Notes: generated by a model from the sequence alone, not told the origin. Numbered from the stretch's first letter, positions 49,703-60,575 are shown. The stretch is 64,000 bases of DNA from Piscicola geometra (GCA_943735955.1 OX030968.1:211001-275000), one strand, 5' to 3'. Program-made: numbers and translations.

Positions 49703-52700
49703 ATGGTTTTGGACATAGATCTCTTCCGAGAGAATAAGGGAAATGACCCCGAGAAAATAAGAGAGAACCAAAGGAAAAGGTTCAAGGATGTGTCGCTGGT
49801 GGACAGGGTGGTGCAAGTGGATCAGGAGTGGAGACAGTGTGAGGCATAAACGCAATACATGATTCTCAAGTGGTCAAGTGGCACCAGAAGACAGTTTAAG
49901 CATTCATTAAATAGGTAATACCAAAATGAGATTTTCAAAAATACTAAGTCGATCAAATATTCTTCCAAAGTGCGTTTCCGAGTGGATCAGCTGAACAAGT
50001 TGAAGAATGTGTGCAGCAAGTCGATTGGAGAGAAGATGAAGGTCTGCATGCCAGACTGCCTTTTCTCTATGCCACACAATAAAGTCAAATCAAATACAAA
50101 ACAATATCATAAAACACAAAACCATGCAAATTAATCAAATACAAAGAGTATTTTGATGTCCGGCAAATCGGAATGAGTAGTTAGTGTCAGATTGAAGCAG
50201 ATTCAATGAAGGATTAGCCACACCTGCATCCATCCATCCATCCATCCATCCATCCATCCATCCATCCATGCATCCACACAGAGCAAGCAGCCAGACGGCG
50301 ACTCTGAGGACCTGCCCTCTGACCTCACTGCCGACGTGTGCAATGCCCCTGTCGACCAAGTCAAGGTCATCACCATAGGCATCATCATCATCACCATAGG
50401 CATCATCATCACCATAGGCATCATCATCACCATCACCAAACCAACATCATCATCACCATAGGCATCACCATCACCAAACCAACATCATCATCACCATAGG
50501 CATCATCATCACCATCACCAAACCAACATCATCATCACCATAGGCATCATCATCACCATCACCAAACCAACATCATCATCACCATAGGCATCATTATCAT
50601 CATCACCAAACCAACATCATCATCACTATAGGCATCATCATCATCATCATCACACACAGAGTCTGACAGTGCGACAGTTGAAGAAGTTGTCTTCTCTGTC
50701 AGACGACCTCACCAAGAAGTACAATGAAGAGTGCTTACTCTGCGAGAAGAAGAGGTGCTGCTGATGATGATGATGATGATGCCGATGATGATGGTGGTGG
50801 TAGTGGTAGTGATGATGGTGGTGATGATGATGATTGGGATAGTGGTGAGGATGGTCATGATGGAAATAATGATGATGATGATTGTCATGACGCAACAGAG
50901 GAGAGATCATGTTTGAGATCGGAAACCTGGTGCATCCTTCAGTGCCTGTGAGCAGTGATGAGGTGAGGGAGTGGGTGTTAGCCTTTGCCATCACTCCACC
51001 CTCCATCACCCCACCCTCCATCACCCCACCCTCCATCACCCCATTCTCCATCACCCCACCCTCCACCACTCCATCACTCCACCCTCCATCACTCCACCCT
51101 CCATCACTCCACCCTCCATCACTCCACCCTCCATCACTCCACCCTCCATCACTCCACCCTCCATCACTCCACCCTCCATCACCCCACCCTCCACCACTCC
51201 ACCCTCCATCACTCCACCCTCCATCACTCCACCCTCCATCACCCCACCCTCCATCACTCCACCCTCCATCACTCCACCCTCCATCACTCCACCCTCCATC
51301 ACTCCACCCTCCACCACTCCACCCTCCACCACTCCACCCTCCACCACCCCACCCTCCATCACTCCACCCTCCATCATCCCACCCTCCATCACTCCACCAT
51401 CCCACCTTTCACCACCACCACCACCACCCTCCCTTCTGACAGAATGACAACTGCGTGGAGAAGGTGTGGGGGGAGGTGGGTGTGGCGAAGAGGTACTCAC
51501 ACATCGACCTCATCTGCATGGTGGATGGCTTCGATGGCGATAAGGGCGTCATGGTGGCCGGAGGTAGGGGCTACTTCCTCAAGGTGGGTGTTGGTGGTGG
51601 TGGTGGTGGTGGTGGTGGTGGTGGTGGTGTTAGTGGTGGTGGTGGTGGTGGTGTTGTTGGTGGTGGTGTTGGTGGTGGTGGTGGTGGTGGTGGTGGTGTT
51701 GGTGGTTTTGTTGTTGGTGGTGGTGGTGGTGTTGTTGTTGGTGGGGGTGGTGGTGTTGTTGGTGGTGTTAGTGGTGTTGGTGGTGGTGGTGGTGGTGGTG
51801 GTGTTGTTGTTGGTGTTGGTGGGGGTGGTGATGTTGGTGGTGTTGGTGGTAGTGGTGGTGTTGGTGTTGGTGGGGGTGGTGATGTTGGTGGTGTTGGTGG
51901 TGTTGGTGGTAGTGGTGGTGTTGTTGTTGGTGGTGGTGGTGGTTGGATTGGATGGGTTGATGACTTGAATGAATAAATGGATTCATGTGAGGCTGCATTG
52001 CTCAAAAGATGGATGGCTGGATAAATGGATGCTTGGATGATGAACGGGTAGCTGAGTCGGCAACGTCTCTCGGCTTGACCAATAATGAAAGGTCCTAGCT
52101 TCAAGTGCAACCAATGCCCTAGTAACCCAAAGGCGCAAATGAAAGTATGCAGCCTAAGTGGTCAGGAAGCCCGTTCGGGTTATACGCCACTATAATAATG
52201 CTCGTCATTATGATTATGATGATGATGATGATGATGAATGAATGTGATGCACAGGGTCCGATGGTTTATCTGCAGCAGGCCCTTCTCCATCTGGCTCTCT
52301 CCATGCTAGGTTTCTTTCCTTCACTTCATCCTTTCTCTCAATCCACTCTCTCCTTATCTTCTTTTTTTAGCTCACCACTTTCTTTCTCAACTTTCGATTC
52401 CATTTCATCCCTTCATCTTTCCCTCCAGCCTTCATCCACCCTTTCGCTCTCTCCATCCGTTTCTCTCTTTCGCCTCTTTTCTTTCTCAGCCCTTCTCCCA
52501 ATTCTTTTCCCTTCTCACCACTCCCTCCACCACTTCATCCTCCTTCACCACTCCCTCCACCACCTCACCACTCCCTCCACCACCTCACCACTCTCTCCAC
52601 CACTTCACCACCTCACCACTCCCTCCACCACCACCACGCAGGCGACCAAGGCTACACCCCCTTGTACACTCCCTTCTTCATGCGTAAGGAGGTGATGCAA

Positions 52701-54536
52701 GAGGTGGCACAACTCTCACAGTTCGACGAGGAACTATACAAGGTGTGTGTGCCTGTGTGCCTGTGTTTGTGTGCCTGAGTTTGTGTCTGTGTACCTGTGT
52801 CTGTGTGCCTGTGTTTGTGTGCCTGTGTTTGTGTCTGTGTACCTGTGTCTGTGTGCCTGTGTCTGTGCCTGTGTTTGTGTGCCTGTGTTTGTGTCTGTGT
52901 GCCTGCGTTTGTGTGCCTGTGTTTGTGTCTGTGTACCTGTGTCTGTGTGCCTGTGTTTGTGTGCCTGTGTTTGTGTCTGTGTACCTGTGTCTGTGTGCCT
53001 GTGTTTGTGCCTGTGTTTGTGTGCCTGTGTTTGTGTGCCTGTGTTTGTGTGCCTGTGTTTGTGTCTGTGTCTGTGTGCCTGTGTTTGTGTCTGTGTGCCT
53101 GTGTTTGTGTCTGTGTGCCTGTGTTTGTGTGCCTGTGTTTGTGTCTGTGTGCCTGTGTCTGTGTGCCTGTGTCTGTGTCTGTGTACCTGTGTTTGTGTCT
53201 GTGTGCCTGTGTTTGTGTCTGTGTGCCTGTGTTTGTGTGCCTGTGTTTGTGTGCCTGTGTTTGTGTGCCTGTGTTTGTGTGCCTGTGTTTGTGCCTGTGT
53301 TTGTGTCTGTGTACCTGTGTCTGTGTGCCTGTGTTTGTGTCTGTGTACCTGTGTCTGTGTTTGTGTGCCTTTGTCTGTGTGCCTGTGTTTGTGCCTGTGT
53401 TTGTGTCTGTGTACCTGTGTCTGTGTGCCTGTGTTTGTGTCTGTGTACCTGTGTCTGTGTTTGTGTGCCTTTGTCTGTGTGCCTGTGTTTGTGTCTGTGT
53501 ACCTGTGTCTGTGTGCCTGTGTTTGTGTCTGTGTTTGTGTGCCTGTGTTTGTGTCTGTGTGCCTGTGTTTGTGTGCCTGTGTTTGTGTGCCTGTGTTTGT
53601 GTGCCTGTGTTTGTGTGCCTGTGTTTGTGCCTGTGTTTGTGTCTGTGTACCTGTGTCTGTGTGCCTGTGTTTGTGTCTGTGTACCTGTGTCTGTGTTTGT
53701 GTGCCTTTGTCTGTGTGCCTGTGTTTGTGCCTGTGTTTGTGTCTGTGTACCTGTGTCTGTGTGCCTGTGTTTGTGTCTGTGTACCTGTGTCTGTGTTTGT
53801 GTGCCTTTGTCTGTGTGCCTGTGTTTGTGTCTGTGTACCTGTGTCTGTGTGCCTGTGTTTGTGTCTGTGTTTGTGTGCCTGTGTTTGTGTCTGTGTACCT
53901 GTGTCTGTGTGCCTGTGTTTGTGTCTGTGTTTGTGTGCCTGTGTCTGTGTGCCTGTGTTTGTGTGCCTGTGTACCTGTGTCTGTGTGCCTGTGTCTGTGC
54001 CTGTGTTTGTGTGCCTGTGTTTGTGTCTGTGTGCCTGTGTTTGTGTGTCTGTGTTTGTGTCTGTGTGCCTGTGTTTGTGTCTGTGTGCCTGTGTTTGTGT
54101 GCCTGTGTCTGTGTGCCTGTGTTTGTGTGTCTGTGTTTGTGTGTCTGTGTGCCTGTGTTTGTGTCTGTGTGCATCATCTTTTGTACCCTCCCTCCTCCTT
54201 CATTCATCTCTTCCTCTCATCCACTTCTACATTTTTTACTCCTTCTTTTCTCCTTCCTCCTTACTCCTTCCTTCCTTTCTCCTTCTCCTTCTTTTTCATC
54301 CTTCCCTTCTTCTTCCTCCTTTTCCTCCTTCTCTTCCTCTTTCATCCTTCCCTTCTTCTCTCCTTCCTTCTCTTCCTCTTCTTCTCCCTTCTCCTCCTCA
54401 TCCTCCTCCTCCTCCTTCTCCTCCTCCTCCTCCTTCTCAGGTGGTGGGCAAGCGCAGTGAGACGAGGGAGGAGGTGGCAGAAGAGGAAAAGTACCTCATC
54501 GCCACCTCCGAACAGACCATCGCTGCCTTCCATCGG

Positions 54537-54569
<33 letters not shown>

Positions 54570-54605
54570 ATGTGTGTGTGTGTATGTGTGTGTTTATATG
54601 TGTGT

Positions 54606-54669
<64 letters not shown>

Positions 54670-56927
54670 ATATGTGTGTGTTTATATGTGTGTGTATGTG
54701 TATGTGTGTGTTTATATGTGTGTATGTGTGTTTATATGTGTGTGTATGTGTTTATATGTGTGTGTGTGCGTGTTCATCTTGCTGATTTCGACGACAACGA
54801 CAGCGACCAGTGGCTCCCGACGCAGCAGCTGCCGATTAAGTACGCAGGCATTTCGTCGTGTTTCCGACAGGAGGTCGGCTCACACAGCAGAGACACCAGA
54901 GGCATCTTCAGGGTGCACCAGTTTGAGAAGGTGCTTGGGTGCTTCAGGGTTAGGGTAGGTTGGTGAAGGGAGTGGTCAGAAGAGGGGGTGGGTGGTTGGG
55001 TGGGTGAGTCAGGGGGTAGGTTGGTGAAGGGAGTGGTCAGAAGAGGGGGTGGGTGGTTGGGTGGGTGAGTGGATGAACTTAGAAGGAGGGGTGAGGGAGG
55101 GTGGAATAGATGAAGGAAGATGGTCAGAGTGGGAAGATGGTCAGAGTGGGAAGATGGTCAGAGTGGGGAGGTGGAAGAGAAGAGGGTGGATGAAGAAGCA
55201 CCAACTGAAGCTTCAACGCATCCATGAAGGTGGAGCAGTTTGTGCTGGCGTCTCCCCGAGATGACGACTCGTGGAGGATGATGGAGGAGATGCTGGCGAA
55301 TGCTGAGGCCTTCTACCAGGTCCTCGGCATCCCGTACCGCGTCGTCAACATCGTCTCTGGTGCGTTTGTGGTGGCGTGCTTTGGAAGTGTTTGAAGGGGG
55401 GATGGAAGGGTTGCAACTGATGAGGGTGGCAACTCCAGCACCACTGCGCAACCACCAGAACTCATGCACCACTGCATCACCGCCACAGGCGAACTGAACA
55501 ACGCAGCAGCGAAGAAGCTCGACTTGGAAGGCTGGTTTGCCGGCTCTGGAGCCTTCCGCGAACTCGTCTCCTGCTCCAACTGCACTGACTACCAGGTGCT
55601 GATGCAGGCCTGCATGGGCGGGGCAGCCGCTGGCATCGCAAATCTTTATTGCTCTCAATGACTGCGCTATATGACATCTTCAATTGAATCCTCGTCTGCA
55701 GGCTCGTCGCTTGAAGGTCAGGTATGGAGCGACCAAGAAGATGAATCAAGAGGTTCGTGCTGGTGATGATGATGGTGATGATGATGATGGTGATGATGAT
55801 GGTGGTGATGATGGTGATGGTGGGTTACTAGTGATCTTGAAGAAATCCCCTTCCACTGGCACACTGTTTCACCACCGTCCCACTTGCACACACTTGCACA
55901 CACTTGCACACCACTTGCACACCACTTGCACACCACTTGCACACCACTTGCACACCACTTGCACACACTTGCACACCACTTGCACACCACTTGCACACCC
56001 CTTGCACACACTTGCACACCACTTGCACACCACTTGCACACCACTTGCACACACTTGCACACCACTTGCACACACTTGCACACCACTTGCACACACTTGC
56101 ACACACTTGCACACACTTGCACACACTTGCACACACTTGCACACCACTTGCACACACTTGCACACCACTTGCACACCACTTGCACACCCCTTGCACACCA
56201 CTTGCACACCACTTTCACACCACTTGCACATACTTGCACATACTTGCACACCACTTGCACATACTTGCACACCACTTGCACACAGACGGAGTACGTGCAC
56301 ATGCTGAATGCGACGATGTGTGCGGTGACGAGGGTGATCTGTGCAGTGCTGGAGACGCACCAGCAAGAAGATGGCGTCCTTGTGCCCCACGTTCTGAGGG
56401 CCTTCATGCCCAAGGGTGCGTCGTCGTCGTCGTCGTCGTCATTGTTGTTGTTGTGTTGTGGTTGTCGTTGTTTTGGAGGTGTTGTCGTCGTAATGTTATA
56501 GTGTTGTGGTGGTGGTGGTTGTTATGGTGTTGTGGTGGTGGTGGTGGTGGTTGTTATAGTGTTGTGGTGGTGGTGGTTTTTATGGTATTGTGGTGGTGGT
56601 GGTTGTATGGTGATGTTGTCGTGGTGGTTGTGGTGGTAGTGTTGTTGATGGATGGTGTATTAATCATCTACAGCCTACAACATCATCATCACCACCACAG
56701 CCTACAAAATCATCATCATCACCACCACAGTCTACAATATCATCATCATCACCACCACAGTCTACAATATCATCATCATCATCACCACCACCACAGCCTA
56801 CTCAGAGAAGATCCCATTCGTGAAGGCAGCTCCCATTGACCTGGAAAAGGACAAGAAGGCTTCAGCCAATCAGAAGACAGACCTTGTTGGAAAAACCCAG
56901 AAGCTTAATATAGCGGGAGATGCCTAA
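49703..56927 (+). CDS. SARS1: Cytosolic seryl-tRNA synthetase
   Basis: Fifteen exons close in phase to 505 aa (human enzyme 514): 49,703-49,838; 49,971-50,041; 50,282-50,365; 50,660-50,754; 50,899-50,962; 51,443-51,583; 52,255-52,309; 52,642-52,742; 54,441-54,535; 54,804-54,930; 55,230-55,359; 55,489-55,595; 55,702-55,752; 56,286-56,415; 56,797-56,927. The enzyme charges tRNA-Ser (and tRNA-Sec) with serine using ATP. The N-terminus [13 protein letters not shown] begins the tRNA-binding coiled-coil arm. Class II motif 1 spans about 198-226 (ending YTPLYTP). The serine loop holds TSEQ (271-274). Motif 2 includes FRQE (301-304) and RVHQFEK (317-323). Motif 3 includes [10 protein letters not shown] with Arg435. 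The region [14 protein letters not shown] (389-402) is intact. The C-terminal tail is lysine-rich but lacks the strong KKQKK-type signal of vertebrates. The exon 1/2 junction encodes Leu46 where human has Cys. Introns 3, 5, 6, 8, 9, 13 and 14 are packed with distinct repeats. Confidence 0.96.
50220..50272. repeat. (ATCC)n microsatellite in SerRS intron 2
   Basis: About a dozen ATCC units end within ten bases of the exon 3 acceptor at 50,281. Confidence 0.9.
50366..50652. repeat. CAT-rich ~44-bp minisatellite filling SerRS intron 3
   Basis: Compound unit of about 44 bp made of CATCATCATCACCATAGG and CACCATCACCAAACCAA, four to five copies. It spans essentially the whole intron from donor to acceptor. 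Confidence 0.9.
50760..50888. repeat. (GAT)n/(GGT)n microsatellite in SerRS intron 4
   Basis: GAT and GGT trinucleotides occupy nearly all of the 144-bp intron. Confidence 0.88.
50990..51440. repeat. 15-bp CTCCATCACTCCACC minisatellite in SerRS intron 5
   Basis: About 27 copies of a 15-bp unit with C/T and A/C variants. Because 15 is a multiple of 3, all three frames stay open on one or both strands; this is not coding. The array runs into the pyrimidine tract of the exon 6 acceptor. Confidence 0.95.
51588..51950. repeat. (GGT)n/(GTT)n microsatellite in SerRS intron 6
   Basis: About 360 bp of GGT and GTT trinucleotides, with an internal repeat containing GGGGGTGGTGATGTTGGTGG. Confidence 0.95.
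52500..52638. repeat. CACCACTCCCTC minisatellite in SerRS intron 7
   Basis: Pyrimidine-rich repeats of CCACCACTTCACCACTCCCT type lie just upstream of the exon 8 acceptor. The rest of this intron is T/C-rich. Confidence 0.85.
52743..54165. repeat. TGTG/CCTG minisatellite with 336-bp higher-order unit in SerRS intron 8
   Basis: About 1.4 kb of units such as CTGTGTTTGTGTGC (14 bp) and CTGTGTTTGTGTCTGTGTAC (20 bp). A rare CCTTTG variant occurs at 53,368, 53,468, 53,704 and 53,804, giving two pairs exactly 336 bp apart, a recent block duplication. It begins at the exon 8 donor itself. Confidence 0.95.
54180..54438. repeat. Polypyrimidine CCT/CTT tract
   Basis: About 260 bp of almost pure C/T on the top strand, ending in the exon 9 acceptor TTCTCAG. 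It gives that acceptor an exceptionally long pyrimidine tract. Confidence 0.9.
54536..54772. repeat. (TG)n microsatellite in SerRS intron 9
   Basis: TG dinucleotides with TGTTTATATG interruptions start directly at the exon 9 donor (GTGTGT). Confidence 0.95.
54945..55175. repeat. Tandem duplications in SerRS intron 10
   Basis: A segment of about 60 bp (GTAGGTTGGTGAAGGGAGTG...) is repeated twice, followed by three copies of GGTCAGAGTGGGAAGAT. Confidence 0.85.
55760..55826. repeat. (GATGATGGT)n tract in SerRS intron 13
   Basis: Short GAT/GGT trinucleotide tract a few bases after the exon 13 donor. Confidence 0.85.
55876..56284. repeat. 10/11-bp TTGCACAC minisatellite in SerRS intron 13
   Basis: About 38 units mixing 11-bp TTGCACACCAC and 10-bp TTGCACACAC. 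The array ends at the exon 14 acceptor (ACACAG). Confidence 0.95.
56416..56795. repeat. (GGT)n and CATCATCACC repeats in SerRS intron 14
   Basis: A (TCG)n run at the donor is followed by GGT/GTT repeats, then four copies of a unit of about 30 bp (ACCACAGTCTACAATATCAT...) up to the exon 15 acceptor. The acceptor CCACAG is itself one copy of the repeat. Confidence 0.92.
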
Positions 56928-57084
56928 TTTAATTCGACGGGAGCTCAGACATGAAAATAGGGTGGTTTTGCTTAATGATTTAGGATTTTCGTTTTTTATG
57001 CATTTTGTTGTCATTAGGAAAAATTGTTTTTGCGCAGTAAAGTTGGTGCAGGGTGTTTGGTGACACAGTCCACCGAGTCTGTGA

Positions 57085-57090
57085 AATAAA
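57085..57090 (+). terminator. AATAAA polyadenylation signal of the SerRS gene
   Basis: Canonical AATAAA about 158 bp downstream of the SerRS stop codon (TAA at 56,925-56,927), on the same strand. A T/G-rich stretch follows loosely. Confidence 0.6.
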
Positions 57091-57983
57091 TCTCAGTCCT
57101 TGAATGCATCTGCTCTAGCGCCATCCCTGCCAATTCCTCGCTTGGATTATAACAAATTGTTCTGAGACATCACTTGAGTGTGGTTGCTGATCCTTCGGCT
57201 TGGGATGACGAAGCCACTGACTCTGAAACGTCGTCAGCATCTCGAGCAGAAGCCGTTTGCATCAATTAGTGAAGGTTCATGAGGTGTTTGTGAGTGCTGG
57301 TGAGGTGTCCATGCATTGGTGCAGTAGCTTCGATTCGACGAACAAGGTCGAGGCTCCGAAAGAGCTGGCCTGTTTGAAAGGCGCACGTGATGGAGTAAGG
57401 CACAAAAGAAGCGACACTGCATCGAATAAAGGGTCGAAAAGGTGGCAAATTCTAACTCTAACAATCTGAGAACATCTCATCAAACGTCTCTTCCTCTTTC
57501 GTTTCCATTTGAAAAGAAATGATGAATTCATTGGGGGAGTTTTTGATTTCGACTGCCAATAAAGAAGCTTCAAGCTCTTCCAAGACGACCATGCATTTTC
57601 AGTTTCGGCCTTGAACGTTATCAATTTGTTACGTGTTCATGGAATTTAAAAATACAATACTAGTACATTTTCAATTACAATTTATAGATTAATTAATCGA
57701 TAATACCTGCCATTATACACGCCTTGGTGGAACTGCCATGACAACATACGCGCTCCACTGACTGCCTCAAGCGAATCCATTCACCCAAAAAGCATTGTAT
57801 CAGAGAACAATGCTTTTTGCGACTCTCCGCATGAATGTCTTTTTAGTTCTCAATTGCTCTCTTCATCCTTTATATCTCACTCGTCAGCAAAAGCTATCGT
57901 TGCCAGAACTCTCTTTCCCACAGAGAAAAATAAAAATAGCGCGTATTTGTGATGCGCCAAGGCACGCAACTGAGGCGCTAGGA
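57091..57983. other. Intergenic region without a recognised gene
   Basis: Unique sequence of moderate GC content. Frames of up to 115 codons exist on the minus strand (57,277-57,624), but they show no domain, no good start and no splice context. I see no supported gene. Confidence 0.5.
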
Positions 57984-58098
57984 GTCGTGAAACACCGCAC
58001 CGTACACACTAAGTATGACTGGCTGACTGAGCAAGGTTCGAACTGGCGACCTTTAAGTTGCAGGTCCAACGACTTTACTATCTAAGCCAACCCGCTCG
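57984..58098 (-). mobile_element. tRNA-derived SINE, copy 1
   Basis: On the minus strand the element begins CGAGCGGGTTGGCTTAGATA, containing an A-box-like TGGCTTAGATAG. About 45 bases on it has AGTTCGAACC, a B box. A non-tRNA tail follows (GTGTACGGTGCGGTGTTTCACGAC). Copy 2 at 60,762-60,885 shares head and tail, so the tail belongs to the repeat. This marks it as a SINE, not a tRNA gene. No clean acceptor stem or target-site duplication is seen. Confidence 0.8.
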
Positions 58099-58134
58099 TT
58101 CAAGGTGAACCACACCAGAGGCTCTAATTTATGG

Positions 58135-58330
58135 TTTTTCATATAATATAATATACAATATAATAATATTTTACAAAATACAATACGCTAAATCACAATA
58201 TAATAAAATACAATACAATATAACAAAATATAGTAAAATATAGCAAAGTATAATTCAATATAGCAAAGTATAGCAAAACATAATGAAACATAATACACTG
58301 CAACATAACAAAACAGAGTGAAATATCGTT
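58135..58330. repeat. ATACAATATA low-complexity tract
   Basis: About 190 bp built from short variants of AATATAATA, ACAATATA and ATAGCAAAGT, adjoining the SINE. Confidence 0.8.
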
Positions 58331-59055
58331 AGAATAAGAGAGCGGAAGCAATCAACGTGGCAGGAGAGGCCTGCTTCAACGTTTTGTTTTTTACTCGCAA
58401 TAGCGGCCGAGGTTTCAAGCACTCTATGCATGGGTGCGTCTTATACATGGGGCTTTACGTAAATGACAACACATCTGCCCGTGCCTTGAAATCAAAATTT
58501 GTAAAACATTTAAAACAAATGTTTTAAGAAGATTAATGTTCGGATCCTGTGGCAATCTGATTATCCATTTTTTGATCTAAAAGAGATTAATAGGATCGGA
58601 GGTTGCATAAAAATAATAAATTTCAACAAAAAAAAGTTAATTCGAGAGAATAGTTGCATAGAAATGCCGACGACGCATATATCAAAGCAAAGAGGAGGGG
58701 GCAGCTTGGCTACGACTTCACAATTTAAAGGACGTGTGTTTAAAGCTTTTGAAATATTGCTTTCAAACTTGCTTAAACGAAGCATTCAAGTCGAACAATG
58801 CTGACAGCATTCAAGCCTGGAAAATCAATAAAAACTTTCAAAATCATTCTTTTGAGTTGCAGGCATTCAGAGAGAACAACGCCAGAGGCCTTAATTTATG
58901 GCAAGTCTATAAATTAGAGTCCTCTTGCATTCATCTCAAATGGTTTGACATGCTTCTACATTCACGTGGCCGCTGTTTGAAAAGATTCACTCTTTCGTCG
59001 TTCTTGCAAGTGTATTTAAGACACAAGCAAGTGTAGTTGCCCCAAAGAAGGCAGT
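58331..59055 (+). promoter_or_regulatory. Upstream region of lectin gene 1
   Basis: No gene is supported here; a 100-codon frame at 58,734-59,036 overlaps the promoter and has no ATG start. TATTTAA at 59,014-59,020 lies about 36 bp before the ATG, so it may be a TATA-like element if transcription starts very close to the ATG. From about 58,999 the sequence is shared with the lectin 2 upstream region. Confidence 0.5.
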
Positions 59056-60575
59056 ATGCAGTGCTTCAGAGGCGCTTTCCTGACCCTCTTCAGCACCCTC
59101 CTGCTGCCCTCCCTCTCACAGGACCAGTTGTCTGCCCGCTTCAAGAAGTGCGCCTATGACGCAAGCAGCAGCAGCGTGCACTCCTCCTCCAGTCGAGTGA
59201 GCACTTTCGCATGCGCAATGCAGTGTCTGCAGAAGAAGCAGCCGCCTTACTGCGTCCGCTTCAACTACCACTCGAGCAGCCAGACGTGCTCCCTCTACGT
59301 GCGACGTTCGCCTGCCTCCTTCCTTGCCCCCCTCCACACCTCCGCCCCTCCCTACTTCTCCTACCAACTCGACCATGGTCCTCTCCCACTTGTCCCTCAC
59401 TTACTTGTGGCTTAGTGTTGATAACCTTATTACTCTAGAGATTTATTTTGTTGTGATGACAATGCTTATTATTATTATTATTATTTTAAAATTAAACTTT
59501 TTATCCCGTAGAGGGCGTGTGTGAGAAGGAGTTTGTGTACGTGCCTGTCTTGAACACTTGCTGGCGGCACCTGAACCGTATGTTTTTGTTGTTCAACTCA
59601 CTTTGAATTAAAAAGCAAATTGCATCTGTCGTATCGCGTGTCCTTCCAACATTTATAGACCCATTCAGTAAGTGGTGCTAACAGGCACCAATGCACCACC
59701 AATTCATCCCCGAATGCACCCCACAATTCATCCCCGAATGCACCTCACAATTCATCTCCCAATGCATCTCACAATTCATCTCCCAATGCACCTCACAATT
59801 CATCTCCAAATGCACCTCACAATTCATCTCCCAATGCACCCCACAATTCATCTCCAAATGCACACAACAATGCATGACAGAGTCTTTCGCGTGGTCAGAC
59901 GCCAGAGACAGGTGCAACAGTCTGAACTCTGCTCCCCTCATCATGGAGGACCTGCTGCAGAAGGAGGTCTTCGCCCTCTTCAAGCAGGACGCCATGAGAT
60001 ATGGTCTTTGCTTGCTTTGAAACTTCTTAAATGCTGCCATGGAAGCGTTCACGACTTTTTAAAACTGGTTTTAAAGGAAGAGAGCGGAAACTCTGAGAAT
60101 TTATTGCCTGACCACTTCACCCACTCACCTCACCATTCCACCCACCCCTTCACCCACCTGACCATTCCACCAACCCATTTACCCATCTGACCATTCCACC
60201 ACCCACCCATCGACCCACCTGACCATTCCACCCTCTCATTTACCCACCTCACCATTCCACCACCCACCTATAGACCCACCTAACTACACCACAGACTGGG
60301 TGAACACCACATGTGGTCTGGAACGACCGGGCTTCAACTTCTACTGGACGGCAGGGCAGCGCATCAACCACTCCTATGCCTCCCCCCTCTACTGGATGCC
60401 CTATCCTGGGGTCACCTTGACCATAACGACGAACCTGTGGGCGTCAGGCCAGCCAGACTTTCAATTGCAAACGGAGAACTGCGTCTTTGTGTACCCGGAC
60501 GGCACCCTGCACGACGTCTCCTGCCTCATCAAGATCTGCGTCGTGTGCCAAACTCTTTCTCTGTCCTACAAATAA
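59056..60575 (+). CDS. Secreted PAN-like + C-type lectin protein, copy 1 (QPD type)
   Basis: Four exons close in phase to 263 aa: 59,056-59,377; 59,512-59,577; 59,881-60,003; 60,295-60,575. A signal peptide spans about residues 1-22 (MQCFRGAFLTLFSTLLLPSL). Residues 23-107 form a Cys-rich PAN/apple-like module (FACAMQCLQ, YCVRFNYHSSSQTCSLY). Residues 108-263 are a C-type lectin fold. It has the extra N-terminal pair C111/C124, WSDARDRC (134-141), C233, C247 and C255 as the canonical cysteines, and a QPD triplet (223-225). In the family QPD favours galactose-type ligands in a Ca2+ site. The usual WND is HDV (243-245), so calcium binding is uncertain. It is probably secreted and carbohydrate-binding; a defence role is inference only. 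Intron 2 holds a 24-bp minisatellite absent from copy 2. Confidence 0.85.
59690..59875. repeat. 24-bp minisatellite in lectin 1 intron 2
   Basis: Seven or so copies of CACAATTCATCTCCCAATGC plus ACCT, with C/G and T/A variants, directly before the exon 3 acceptor. The matching place in lectin 2 (62,865-62,912) has under two copies. Confidence 0.92.
60118..60290. repeat. Degenerate ACCATTCCACC repeat in lectin 1 intron 3
   Basis: About five loose copies of a unit of 30-34 bp containing CCACCTGACCATTCCACC precede the exon 4 acceptor. Lectin 2 intron 3 has only a short CCACCT-rich stretch. Confidence 0.75.

Noticed and set aside
52678..54966. Very long Cys/Val/Leu- or Thr/His/Gln-rich frames
   Set aside because: Translations of the TG-rich repeat in SerRS intron 8; the real exons lie on either side in matching phase.
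57277..57624. 115-codon minus-strand frame
   Set aside because: No recognisable domain, signal or splice context, and no support from the neighbours.
58734..59036. 100-codon frame before lectin 1
   Set aside because: It lacks an ATG start, shows no domain and overlaps the duplicated lectin promoter.
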